From Chara braunii (Eukaryota; Streptophyta; Charophyceae; Charales; Characeae), in the NCBI GenBank assembly GCA_003427395.1, contig BFEA01000062.1, forward strand, positions 601,149 through 626,051: 24,903 nt of DNA, in the 5' to 3' direction. Positions 1-9,931 of the stretch are shown here, in pieces (positions within the stretch are counted from its first letter, which is position 1; each line of letters starts with the position of its first letter). The position numbers were made by a program, and so were the translations under genes. The notes beneath the pieces are model-generated. The model was not told where the DNA came from, searched no databases, and saw only the letters and a program-made list of their open reading frames with translations.

Positions 1-26
1 TTTTTCCTTTTCCTCACAGCAGGCAT

Positions 27-61
27 TTCAAAGTGTCATCCCGCAGAAGGTGGCGCCCGAC
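27..61 (+). repeat. 35-bp repeat with PBS-like core, copy 1
   Basis: AAAGTGTCATCCCGCAGAAG then GTGGCGCCCGAC recurs at 2392-2426 with two mismatches near its ends. TGGCGCCC is the 5' part of primer-binding sites complementary to tRNA ends used by many LTR retrotransposons, and TGTCA a few bases upstream could end an LTR. Without a matching LTR pair this stays tentative. Confidence 0.35.
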
Positions 62-1653
62 TGTGACAACCAATTTCTGCTCCGCGCGATCTTCTGCGCA
101 GCGACAATGAGGGGTCTCAAGATGGGAAGGTTGGACCAATTACGGGAGATCGGGATCGACGAAAAAATTGCATCGGTGTCCTCGCTTCTTCATCCCTTTT
201 CGTCGCCCTTTTTCGGATGGTTGGGTTCAGGGTTGGGCAGGTCTCGGGATGGTCGATTGAGTGGTTGACGCACCGACGAATGCGGGAATAATAATGTTTG
301 ATGTCGTGACTCTCGGAATTTCAAACTTTCTTTTCGGGATTTGTGCTTTTGCATTTTTGCGTAAACGGGAATTTAGGAATTTAGGAATTCAGAATTTCTT
401 TTGTAGCGTGGTGTTTTTCGCTCGCGCGTTTCTTTTTGCGGTTGTGACAGAACTCTGATTGGTCGGCGCCCTTAATCTTGCGTGTAACTGTAATTTTGGG
501 CAGGGCGCCCTTGTAACTGTATCTTTCTTCTTGAGCTTCGTATTTGTCGCCCTCTCTCTTCTTTCCTGTGTCTAGTCGGCCTGCGGACTGCATGATCGGA
601 TCGATGTGTGGAGAGTGGTTACGTCCCCCATACCGCGATCTGGCCATGCAGAACGTAGGCACTCCCTTCCCTTCTCTCCTAAGTCCTTGCAATTCCATGT
701 TTTTCGCGCATGCATGCACGCTATAAATTTCGATTGCATGATTAGATAGCTCTCTTAAACAGTTGCTGGAAGCTCGGGGTAGCACGATCAGTGAGGGTCG
801 GCTCACGAGCGGGGTAAGAGGTGAGTTGAATTGGGAGTTGGGCAACCCGACGAGTTGGTGCCGAATGCGCGGGGTTGATGCGTGGGGCTACGACGGACTG
901 TAGCGCGCGGGCGAACCCAACGGGTGCAGGAGGACTAAGCGGGGTGACAACTTCGTGAGTTGGTGCGTGACGATGGACTGTCCGCATCGGAGAGAGAGAA
1001 AGGGAGAGAGCGGAGGTTGACGGACGTGGAGTTGTAATTTTCTTTGTCATTTCCTTACTTTTGTATATAAGTTTTGATTTCGGCTCGGGCAATTCGTCCA
1101 TATTTTTCTTCGACATCTTCACGTTGGCCCCTGTGTGGTGTCCTACCCAGTCTCGATCCTTCCTCTTTTGTGTGTGTATTGGATAACCAAGTTCTGATGG
1201 AATGATATGCTTGTCGCTTTTGTCTAGTCATCATCGTTGCTTGTCACTTTGATCTACTGTTGTCATGATACGAGTTTGATGTTGTCGCGATGTCTAATGC
1301 ATGCGATGTCATTTTGTACGGACGGAAATGATTGGTTGCTGAATGATTAGGTAATGAGGTGGTTGCCTGCGCCACGTGGAAATTTTGCATGAAGGATTGA
1401 ACTCTCACTTTTGCACAAGAATCAGCCAGCAGGCCCGTGTACGATCGAACACCTAGTGTGCACATGTGTAAGCGCGATCTGATCAGCGCGCCCTACACGT
1501 GCCCACACGTGGACGATTCGCGATCACTGACGAACTCGGTACCTCCAGTATCAGAATAAGAGTGAAATTTCCTTTTTATGAGGATTTGGGCCGATAGGAA
1601 TTTTCGCCACCATACCCGGAAATTCCCTTGTCAATCGAAGCACGATTAGATAC
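62..1653. other. Non-coding or unrecognised sequence
   Basis: Only short overlapping frames are present. Visible structure: a repeated GTAACTGTA near 491 and 512, internal near-repeats around 840-990, and the TATATAAG noted separately. No gene is supported. Confidence 0.6.
1064..1071 (+). promoter_or_regulatory. Possible TATA box (TATATAAG)
   Basis: TATATAAG sits downstream of a GC-richer stretch (about 760-1000) with internal near-repeats (GAGTTGGTGC and ACGAYGGACTGT). It could be a promoter of an LTR or a lost gene. No convincing coding region follows within 500 bp. Confidence 0.2.
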
Positions 1654-2082
1654 GTGCGCCGAAATGACAAGATGTCGTACATCGTGGATCGGGAGTACTT
1701 AGAGCACTGGGGGGAAGAACATCTTAGGCTGAGATATCCAGAATTTCCCTGCCTAACCGAGAACCGACTGTGCGCCAGGCACTTTCACCGTGCCATAAAC
1801 AACGACCCGAGGTGCCCTGACTACCCAACTACTTATAACACGCAATATTTCATATCCCCCGGCTTCACCGTTATCGCCACAAATTTCCCCCCCTTCGACA
1901 TCCTCCTCCCATACCACCAGCTCACGGTGGTTCCGTGGAACTCCATACCCCCGTATTGGCCCCGCACGCCGTGCAGAAATTGCAGACGACACGGCAACCG
2001 TCGAGCCTTTGGAATTACGGAGCCTAACCATAACATGCGACCACAATCACCACGTGTCCCCACCCGGAGGTCCGACTCATAG
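1654..2082 (+). CDS. Unrecognised 142-residue ORF, doubtful
   Basis: The first ATG in this frame is at 1672 (MSYIVDREYLEHW...). The product is rich in Tyr, Pro, Arg and Cys/His, with a CRNCRRHGNRR stretch (about residues 107-117) that loosely resembles half of a zinc site. Two minus-strand frames are also open across the same interval, so openness alone is weak evidence. I recognise no family. It may be a remnant of a mobile-element gene or a chance ORF. Confidence 0.2.
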   Translation: MRRNDKMSYIVDREYLEHWGEEHLRLRYPEFPCLTENRLCARHFHRAINNDPRCPDYPTTYNTQYFISPGFTVIATNFPPFDILLPYHQLTVVPWNSIPPYWPRTPCRNCRRHGNRRAFGITEPNHNMRPQSPRVPTRRSDS

Positions 2083-2391
2083 AGATCGCAACCCTTATGG
2101 ACGGGCCTCTCCCGAACCGCCGCCACTAAAACAGACAGATCGGACGACCCAGGATGCACCGCGCATGCCATCTGCCTTATGTTGCACGGCATCGACCGCC
2201 ATCAGACTGAAAGTAACCCGTCCCTTAGCCTTATTGCACCTATGCCCCTGGACCCTTGCCACATGAAATCTCAGTTCTGACCTGGGACTCCACCCCCAAT
2301 TTCCCAAAAATCCTTGGCACACCCCTTTTCGCACTTCCAGGCCCACATCCCACTCCGATCAGGAAGTCGCGTTGGGCGTGAGGTTGGGCGT

Positions 2392-2426
2392 CACAAAGTG
2401 TCATCCCGAAGAAGGTGGCGCCCGAC
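2392..2426 (+). repeat. 35-bp repeat with PBS-like core, copy 2
   Basis: This is the second copy of the repeat at 27, in the same orientation, 2365 bp downstream. The sequences before and after the shared 35 bp differ between copies, as expected if two related but distinct elements, or fragments of them, are present. Confidence 0.35.
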
Positions 2427-3620
2427 CTTGTAGCAACGACCGGGCCTTCCCTTGGCCGACCCGCCTAAGCTTTCTAACGGGTAAGGTTCAAAATTACCCC
2501 TGGCAGTACGATTGAGTCCAAATCTACCCTTTTTACATTCTCTTTGATATAACTCCTTGCAAAGATCTACAAGGAGGAGCAACATACACTTTCTGTCACA
2601 AGTCTATGGGACGATATTTTTGCGGACCCATGGAGCAGGGTTGCTCAATTTTTTGGCTAGAGTTTGGAGCCTTTGATTTCCCAGACCTCTTCCTCCCGCA
2701 GTCCTTGTGGTTGTAAGAAATTCTGTTGTAGAACCTTTGTTGATCTCATACAAGCTACTGGGATGGCCCAAGGTGCAGAGCTGCCTCACGGTGGCCCCCC
2801 GAGGGCCAGGTGAGCCTTGGCATAGCCAAGCTGAGTTGTCCTTGGTCTGAGACTTTGGGCATTGTTAGACACTCCTTGGAAAATCCTTAGGAATTAGGAT
2901 GAAGTCCATAGATTTTTTTTTGGTTTTCGGCATCGTCGTTACACCGCGTTCGATGGGTCCCAAGGAAAGCCCTTGGAGGCCTCCGGCGGCCAATTTCATA
3001 CGCATACACGCGCCGCGGGGATGGATGTTCGTCGTCGTGGTGGGATGTTTGTGCGTCGTCAATGTGGTCCAGTGTCGGCGACAAGGAGGCCCACTGCAGG
3101 CTACTGGGCTGGGGGGAAAAAAATTGTGCGAACATCCCGGTTCAAATTTTGAAATTTGAAACCTTCGTTGTGACGCATCCGTGTTAGAGGCGTCCAGGCG
3201 GCTGGAGTGCACACTGGAGCGAAACGTTTATGTGGAGGAGTATTGGCGGGCATGGCTTAATAGGCGGGAATTGGAACGTACGCCGATGTAGCGCCAATGG
3301 TAATGGTCGTCCCGCGCGATGTTGCCAACGAGTTCCACCTTCATCTCGAGGCCGTCCGTGACAATCCTGTGGCCCGCCATAGTTGACCGCACATGTTACG
3401 GTTGTGCGAAGTGTAGGATTCCGTGGAGCGCGGAGAGTGCTGCCGCCATCTCCGTCAACATGGAGACAAGGGAACGAGGGCGCCAGCGAGCGAAAGGGTG
3501 TTGGGCATTTGCGCATTGCACGTCATGAACATGGAGGGAGAGGTGCGGGCCGTTGAAAATGCATTGACAACTTTGGAGGGAAATGTGGTGGTTGGAATTG
3601 TGTCGGTCGTCGCCATTTGA
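2427..3620. other. Unrecognised sequence with possible coding remnants
   Basis: From about 2520 to 2718 one plus frame stays open (VQIYPFYILFDITPCKDLQG and onward, with GRYFCGPMEQGCSIFW), and another gives LWDDIFADPWSRVAQFFG. Both lack a start and a family match, so a gene relic is possible but not shown. 2899-3620 holds only short overlapping frames. Confidence 0.4.
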
Positions 3621-4205
3621 CTGCCAACCTCTTTCAAGCCTGTTGAATTTTCACTTGTGCATCCATAAAGGAACAGGGGTCTACCAGCCATAGTAAGTTA
3701 CTAGTAACAAGGGTTGTCTGGTAGCTAGGGGCTACCACGAGGAGCACACTGCCAGCCGACAGCTATTTACTCAAGCACCTTCAAGTTGCTACAGACGAAC
3801 AACCAGCCAGTTGATTGCTAGTGAACGGCCTATCAGCCACTCTCCGTCTGCCATTGCCACCTAGCAGACGAGCACCTACCCCCATGACACTCCTTAAAGA
3901 TGAGGCGAGAAGAAAGAAGAAAGTTGCACGCCAAACAATTTTTGAATAGGGGACCAGGAGACATCATACAGGGACAGGCCAATCAGCACCTTTGAGTTGC
4001 ATCTGATGTTGAAATGCGGATCTTGAGGAAGGCATCATAGCACACCATTGGTCGACTTCCCTGTTATTTTATAGGCAAAGCTGTTAGGTTCAGAGAAGGA
4101 TAGAGAGATTGGATGTCATCTCATAGCATCCTTAAGCCACAAGTACCTTTCCCTGCTTGACAAGAAAATGTCCGCTAGTTAACACGGGAGGCGGGCAAGT
4201 TCGGG
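3621..4205 (+). repeat. Unnamed dispersed repeat, copy A (~580 bp)
   Basis: It begins GACTGCCAACCTCTTTCA and ends with AACACGGGAGGCGGGCAAG. The copy at 4408 is highly similar over the whole length, with scattered substitutions and small indels. It contains the perfect palindrome GTTACTAGTAAC (3698-3709) and other short inverted repeats. There is no coding frame, terminal inverted repeat or clear direct repeat, so the class is unknown; it may be a fragment of a larger element. Confidence 0.75.
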
Positions 4206-4247
4206 ACTACCGACACGCAATGGCTGGTGGCGCCAGCCAAAACGAGG
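4188..4247 (+). repeat. GAGGCGGGCAAG-type repeat end, first copy
   Basis: GAGGCGGGCAAGTTCGGGAC and the following AATGGCTGGTGGCGCCAGCC match 5751-5810 closely. GGCTGG/CCAGCC forms a small hairpin. It appears to extend copy A of the ~580-bp repeat, which suggests the real element is longer than the A/B overlap. Confidence 0.6.
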
Positions 4248-4407
4248 CCCTCGCCACCGGCGGTTCGTTGTATTTTGGCGCGCAGGGCAGTTTTGGGCTC
4301 GGCGTGTATAGGAGTCATATTCTCACAGGGCTTAGTGCTCCTTTCTTCTGTGAGCAAAAAAAATGAAGTACAATAGGCAACTTCATCCTGGTTAGAGGAA
4401 TATAGGA

Positions 4408-4990
4408 CTGCCAACCTCTTTCATGCCTATTGAATTTTCACTGGTGCATCCATAAAGGGACAGCGGGCTACCAGCCGTTGTAAGTTACTAGTAACAAGGG
4501 TTGTCTGGTAGCTAGGGGCTACCATGAGGAGCACACTGCCAGCCATTTGGAAGCTATCCACTCAAGCACCTTGCTACAGACGAACAACCAACCAGTTGAT
4601 TGCTAGTGAACGGACTATCAGCCACTCTCCGTCTGCCATTGCCACCTGGTAGACGAGCACCTACCCCTATGGCACTCCTCAAGGATGAGGCGAGAAGAAG
4701 GAAGAAAGTAGCACCCCACACAATTTTTGACCAGGGAACCAGGAGACATCATACAGGGATAGGCCAATCAGCCCCTCTGAGTTGCATGTGAGGTTGAAAT
4801 GGGGGTCCTGACTCCTGATGAAGGAACCATAGCATACCATTGGTCGACTTCCCCATTATTTTACAGGTATGGGTGTTAGGTTTAAGGAAGGATGGAGAGA
4901 TTGGATGTCATCCCGTAGCATCCTTAAACCACCAGTACCTTTCCCTGCTTGAAAACAAATGGCCACCGGTTAACACGGGAGGCGGGCAAA
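4408..4990 (+). repeat. Unnamed dispersed repeat, copy B (~580 bp)
   Basis: This is the second copy of the repeat at 3621, in the same orientation, offset by about 787-790 bp. It keeps the GTTACTAGTAAC palindrome at 4484-4495. After the shared AACACGGGAGGCGGGCAA the two copies diverge. The 4206-4407 spacer is present once here, although its first part recurs at 5758. Confidence 0.75.
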
Positions 4991-5245
4991 GGCCCTAAGG
5001 TAGGTGGTTTTTTTCGTTCCGGATGCTTCTTTGATCCGAGCTTGGGGGACACAAAATTTCAGTATTCTTGTTAAAAAAATAAAAAAGGCCGAAGTCGGGT
5101 GGCCCCGACATCTCAAGGATATCGTCAGAAAACGGTTTGTTTACAAGTGGTTCTGATAGTGTTTTAGGATTCTGGGGGCTTCTAGCAACTCGCTTTAGGC
5201 TGTTTGATACTGGTACATTCATGGATCTGCAGTTGTTAGATGCTA

Positions 5246-5449
5246 GAACGACGCTGGTCAGTGTTGGGGTGTCGCCCTGTAACCTGCTGACTGCAGGAGC
5301 ATGAGGCCTGATAGAGACATCTGGGGATGCTTTGGGGTGGGCATTCCAAGGGACAACCAAGGGTTGTTGTTGGGACGACGCTGGCCGGAGTTGGGGCGAG
5401 TCGTGTTGCTCTGTAACCTAGCCGGGTGGGAGTGTGAGGCCTGGGAGAG
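5246..5449 (+). repeat. Two imperfect ~75-bp direct repeats, period ~127 bp
   Basis: GACGACGCTGG-type sequence followed by GTTGGGG, CTGTAACCT and GAGGCCTG occurs at about 5246-5320 and 5373-5449. The copies are diverged. Function is unknown. Confidence 0.55.
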
Positions 5450-5661
5450 CGCGACAGGGAATAAGACAATGCTGGATAGTTTTAGAGAGTTTTATTTGGG
5501 AGTCTAGGGGTTCTGAGCATTCGAAAAGAGGTCAGTAGTCATTCATAGTTTTTCAACCTCTCTTTAATTCTCTTGAATTTCTTCAATAGTTTTCAGATTG
5601 ATTCTTAGTCGAAGCCAAGTAATGGCCCCGGTATCTCAAATGACTTGTGTAACTCTATATG

Positions 5662-5720
5662 GGACGTTGGGCCCGGTTCCTAGCACGTGCTGCTCCCCAC
5701 GAATAGACTGGAGCATTTGT
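5662..5720 (+). mobile_element. Retroelement 3' tail with GCTCC/GGAGC stem-loop, copy a
   Basis: The block begins GGACGTTGGGCCCGGTT, passes CAGCACGTG-like sequence and ends in GCTCC (5692-5696), a 13-nt loop and GGAGC (5710-5714). It runs straight into a C16 tract, the N at 5737 and an A13 tract. Similar blocks occur at 6358, 8678, 9098 and, on the minus strand, 11040-10989. I read it as the 3' end of a truncated SINE or LINE. Confidence 0.6.
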
Positions 5721-5750
5721 CCCCCCCCCCCCCCCCNAAAAAAAAAAAAA
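5721..5750. other. C16-N-A13 assembly ambiguity
   Basis: Sixteen C (5721-5736), one N (5737) and thirteen A (5738-5750) separate two repeat fragments. The N marks an unresolved base or a collapsed gap. Any ORF crossing it is unreliable. Confidence 0.9.
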
Positions 5751-5812
5751 GAGGCGGGCAAGTTCGGGACTACCGGAGCGAAATGGCTGGTGGCACCAGC
5801 CAAAATGTTTCC
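5751..5812 (+). repeat. GAGGCGGGCAAG-type repeat end, second copy
   Basis: This directly follows the A13 tract at the N and matches 4188-4247, including the GGCTGG/CCAGCC hairpin. The sharp start at the homopolymer suggests a repeat-to-repeat join in the assembly or an old insertion point. Confidence 0.6.
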
Positions 5813-6329
5813 AGGCTCGATATTGATACTTGAGAAAGGTATTGGTAGTTTAAACCACAAGTACATCTGGGCCTGGAGGAGCTGCACTGTGCGCCAAGCC
5901 TTTCCGAACCGCCAGTGGTGCACTTTCTTTCATCTTTGACTTTCACCACCAGCCATTGTGGTCCGGTAGGCCCGAGGCACAAAAATTTGGGAGTAGGGAT
6001 GGCATAGCAACATCCCAACCTTCCCTCTAGTCACATATAGCCAATGTCTGAGAAATACAAAATTTTGCCTAGTGATCAGACTTCCCGAACCCTACCCCCC
6101 CAACCGTTATCTCTTGTGGATGCAGCCCCTTGTATTTAAAAAGTGACCAATGAGATGTTGAGCCCAATTTTAAGCAAAGTAGATTGTGTTTTCTTTCAGA
6201 CTCTGAGGTTATATCATTTTCAATATTGTGTTTCTGCTTCGTATACAGCACGATGTTAGCAATACCCGACCGGGCCACGAGATGAAAAAAGGAGGAAGGT
6301 GGACATGAGATAGTGGAGCTACAACCTGA
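5813..6329. other. No gene seen; AT-rich repeat-flanking sequence
   Basis: Short chance frames only. The sequence lies between two retroelement tails and may itself be the body of the element whose tail is at 6358-6397. Confidence 0.5.
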
Positions 6330-6397
6330 GATTTTCACGATCAAGCGAGCATGTGCCGCTCCCAATGAATAGATCAGAGCATTCTTCTAAAAAAAAG
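6330..6397 (+). mobile_element. Retroelement 3' tail with stem-loop and short poly-A, copy b
   Basis: The stem is GCTC(C) at 6358-6362 against (A)GAGC at 6376-6380, followed by ATTCTTCT and an A-run at 6389-6397. The left flank is diverged from the other copies. The A-run directly after the stem-loop supports a retrotransposed 3' end. Confidence 0.5.
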
Positions 6398-6439
6398 GGA
6401 CGCCGAGCCCAATAAGAAGAGGAAAAAGAGGATGACACT

Positions 6440-7423
6440 TAGTTGAATTAGAATTATATAAAAATAAGCAGACATTTATTATAGGACGATCGTTGGTTAT
6501 AAACAATGTGATCCTTGCTTCCATGTGGTACAAATTAGCAGTATGGTCACCGAACAAGCACGCTCTTAAATCTCCACAGAAGCGAATTACAGCTTACCTC
6601 TGGAAAGGTAATAATGATTGTACGAATGTAATTAGTAGAGTCGTCTGGCAAGCGATAATTCAACCTAAGATACAAGGGGGGTTGGGAATATTACACCCTG
6701 CCACTCAAACAATGACCCTCTCTGTTCAGTGGATTCTAAGGTTCCTTTTCAATCCAAATACACATTGGTTAGGTCTAGCCTGAGAGCAAATTTCACGACT
6801 AGCTCCAACAATTTTCGAGGGCACATATCCTATGATTGGTCAATCCCAAGAGGTAGAGTACAGGCTTCAACACAAGAAACTGACCCTCATTGTCGAGCAA
6901 CAAAGGAAGATTAAAAAATGGTCCCTTTTGGACGAATTTGCTACGGACTTGGCACAAACTACCGCTCCCAGATAAAGTTCCCCCAAATCGTTGGGAAAAA
7001 GAACCCTTATTCAACAATAGATGGATCACTGACAATCGGGGTAGGATGCTACACTGCATAGATTCACCTTCGAAGTGATGGATGAAAATAGGTATACTTA
7101 GAATTGGGGATATCTGGAGTTCAAAGGCTCAGGACTGACGCCCTCTCTTAGACCCCCGACCTGCTTGCGGCGCCTTGCGCTATTGTAGGAGGACAAAAAC
7201 GGTACTAGAGACAATAATTGAATTCATTCCCTTAGAGTGGACTAAGATCCTCAAGAAAGGACCACAAATTAAGGAAGGTGATTGGGTTGGCATCCAAGGG
7301 GAGTCCTCTCTAGTCGAAAATATGGTAATGGTAAACTCAAATGGGTTCATTCTTATCTCTTTGTTTTCGTTCACCCGAAACAATAGGGTAATGGGTTTGT
7401 CTTTAAGCTATCATGTGCGATAA
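6440..7423 (+). pseudogene. Decayed non-LTR retrotransposon (LINE), C-terminal part of reverse transcriptase
   Basis: Frame 1 (to 6783) gives a typical plant LINE RT C-terminal region: GRSLVINNVILASMWYKLAVW, then AYLWKG, then VVWQAIIQPKIQGGLGILHP and a W-containing stretch. This matches the known pattern in which GRxxVINxVL precedes FLWxG and WxxxxxPKxxGGLG. Frame 2 then continues with PNRWEKEPLFNNRWITDNRG, WMKIGILRIGDIW and a run ending in KILKKGP, as in the post-RT segment of the same family. At least one frameshift (between 6783 and 6890) and two in-frame stops (7076-7078 and about 7133) show it is dead. The polymerase core (YxDD) and endonuclease are absent, so the copy is 5'-truncated, apparently close to the retroelement tail at 6340-6397. 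Its 3' UTR may run to the stem-loop tail near 8729. Confidence 0.8.
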
Positions 7424-8735
7424 ACAATTTGGCCTTAGATCCGACATCTTGGACATGAACGGTTCCTCTGGGAGACAAGGAAAATGTATCCACTTTCTTC
7501 ACACTAACAGTCAAATCATCCTACCGTATGTTAACACCAATGTTGAACTTGAAAAACAGATTGAAAGCAAGATTGATGAAACAACTAAATGTAAGCAAGG
7601 AGGAATTAAGAAATATCAAATGGTTGAAAACAATACTAAGTCGGCCTAAGTAGCTTCATTGGAATGACAAATAGATCATCGATGTCTCTCTACTAATGAT
7701 TGACTCATTGATAGAACTTTTATAGAGCAGAGAGGTGTTGCATTACCTTAGTGTAAACTTTGTTGCTAACATTTTCCTTATAGGAAAATTTTGGAAACCA
7801 TTGAACACATCTTCTGTAATATTCAGTTGCAGTTTGGTTATGGCGGTGATGGGACAGGATCAGGAACACTGTTAACACATCTCAAACTTGGGCTTGGAAG
7901 TGGAAAGCTCTATTATGTGAGACTTAGTCTCCGGATCAGATGGATCAATTTTCACATAATTTATTTGTAATCGAAAGACAGACAATTTTTTTGGTCCTAT
8001 AGAGACGTCGATGCACTTATGACATGGAGGGAGCAAGGTTGGAAGGCCGAAACTTTACAGAATCAATCAAACTGCAAGTGGAGATAGTTATCTCAACTCA
8101 ATGGGATAAGGTAAAAAAAAAGAATAATTTTTTATCCTCTAAATAAAAAATCTTACAACACATTCAACAATTCAGTGGCGTTTGGCTAGGGGGGCCTCAA
8201 GGTGGCAAGATAGGGGAGATTAAATGCAGCAGAGACAGGGGAGAAAACCTGGATGGACGAATGAAAGGAGTCCAAAAAGATCACTACTTAATTTTTCATG
8301 AGTGGACAAATGTTGACCCAACTGCACCCCTTCGCCACCTTATAAAATTCCCAGATCCTTTCCCCTCCCTCCTCCTTAAGCTTGGTTCTTCTGAGATGGT
8401 TTGGGTTTGAGCAGGAAGAAATGGTTTGATGGTTTCTTATATGTAGTTTTGATTCTATAAAAAAAACTACTGCAAAAGTTCCTACAACAATGTTAAGGGA
8501 ATAGTGAAATGAATTTTATGAGACGTATTCAGATGATTATATTAGATTAGGCCATATGAGGTAATACTACTAGCAATACCATGAGCATCTGGTGGCCAGT
8601 TTCTAGTTGAAGAGGCAGTATTTTTTTTCTCCATACTTCCTTTTTTTTAATCATCTATCAGTAACATTTGTATGAGGGATGTTTAACCCGTTTTCCAGCA
8701 GGTGCAGCTCCCCACCAATAGGTTGGAGCCAATAG
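7424..8735 (+). mobile_element. Probable 3' part of the decayed LINE, with stem-loop tail
   Basis: The AT-rich sequence continues without a clear boundary from the LINE coding remnant. Broken peptides remain, such as HIFCNIQLQFGYGGD near 7810, which recalls the position where LINE C-termini carry a His/Cys-containing segment. Near the end, 8678-8729 carries the shared tail block with GCTCC (8707-8711) and GGAGC (8725-8729) around a 13-nt loop. No poly-A follows this copy. That this is one continuous element is inference. Confidence 0.45.
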
Positions 8736-9097
8736 CTAGGTTGTTAGTGGTGGATGCTCATAGCAACATCACTAGCAGTCTCGCTGATTAAAAGAAAAAA
8801 AAAAAAAAATCATAGAGGAAGCAAGAAGACAGAAGGAGGACCTACTGATGACCTCTGGTGGCTCCTTCTAGTTTCTGAGCCAGACCGAGGGTTAGGGGAG
8901 AGGCTGCTAGCTTCCTGCATAGGAGTCGGTGGCCCTTGGCGGCATCCGGCGAGATGGATGAAGAGGCAGACCCCCCGTTTTCTGGTTCTCAGTCAGTCAG
9001 AGGCATGAGACGCTGAACCCGGTTTGCAGCACAAAGTTTTTTTCTATGATTGTCTCATGCTCATGTTTGTCTCATACGATCACCTATGAAGATTATA

Positions 9098-9178
9098 AGG
9101 GACGCTGAATTAGGTTCTCAGCACACAATGCTCCCCACAAATTGATTGGAGCTTAATTTAAAAAAAAAAAAAAAAAAC
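9098..9178 (+). mobile_element. Retroelement 3' tail with stem-loop and long poly-A, copy d
   Basis: The block GGACGCTGAATTAGGTTCTC leads to GCTCC (9130-9134), a 13-nt loop and GGAGC (9148-9152). After CTTAATTT comes an A-run of about 18 (9160-9178). This is the cleanest tail in the window: conserved block, stem-loop, then poly-A. A shorter related block without the stem-loop lies at about 9009-9030. Confidence 0.65.
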
Positions 9179-9368
9179 CTACCAATTCATCCTTATTCAT
9201 GATTGAAAACCCTTCATTATCCCAAACACTATAGGGGGTGTTTGTGTTATTTAAAAAAAAATAAAAAAAATTGTCATATTCTCCAAATAGATTAGTTGGG
9301 TCATGCAACAGGCAAGAAAAGTCACCTTAATTATACTTTATTAGTGAAATCACTAAGCCATTTAATTC

Positions 9369-9516
9369 ATACAGTGACGAAAGTTGCAGGTTTGTCATGT
9401 GATTTCTTTCTTATTTCTTCCTTGCTCTTTTGTCATAATAGCATCTTCATACAGTGACGAAAGTTGCCTGTGATTACCTGACCCGACTAACTTTCTTTAT
9501 ACAGTGACGAAAGTTG
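9369..9516 (+). repeat. Three copies of an 18-bp motif ATACAGTGACGAAAGTTG
   Basis: Identical 18-mers lie at 9369-9386, 9449-9466 and 9499-9516, starting 80 and 50 bp apart. A GTGATT segment follows each at a variable distance, and the last two are both followed by GTGATTACC. The spacers differ. This is neither a simple tandem array nor a known element that I can name. Confidence 0.85.
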
Positions 9517-9786
9517 TATGTGATTACCGCCTGTTTACATAGGGCGAGAACTTTGACAACAATGCCAGGGGCCGAGGCTTGTTTCTTGCTAACACTGGAG
9601 TTCGAACTGCAAATTAGAAGCTTCCTTGACCACTACTTCGATCACTGCCTGAGAAACTTCTCTGCTCGGATGAACAATTGTTGGAGGTCTTGGGTCCTGT
9701 GTTTTACGAATTGGAAATGGTAAATCATGTGTGACTTGGACACTTTTGGTTCTTCGTTATTTTTATTCTAGTATTTGTAGTTTCTA

Positions 9787-9931
9787 GGTTTGAACCTATG
9801 ACCTCGTGTCTCCAATTTGGACTGGCAGATAGGCATAACTGGTTTGAACTGAGAATTCTCGTGGTTGCTATCTAGGATTGAACCTGGGTCCTATGTCTTT
9901 ATTTTGAGATTTGTAGAGAAAGGCTTGAACC
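9787..9931 (-). promoter_or_regulatory. Cluster of four B-box-like (TFIIIC) motifs
   Basis: On the minus strand, GTTCAANCC-type motifs lie at 9796-9787, 9850-9841, 9884-9875 and 9931-9922. All four match the B-box core GWTCRANNC. The first two flanks look like tRNA T arms (GAGGTC then AGGTTCAAACCT; AGGTTCAATCCT). I see no complete tRNA with an A box. They may be tRNA-derived remnants or true TFIIIC sites. Confidence 0.4.

Noticed and set aside
4995-5360. Minus-strand ORF of 121 codons
   Set aside because: It overlaps the imperfect direct repeat, lacks any family resemblance and has ordinary chance length.
9369-9516. CRISPR-like look of three identical repeats with unique spacers
   Set aside because: Only three repeats, unequal spacers (62 and 32 bp), no cas genes and a clearly eukaryotic context.
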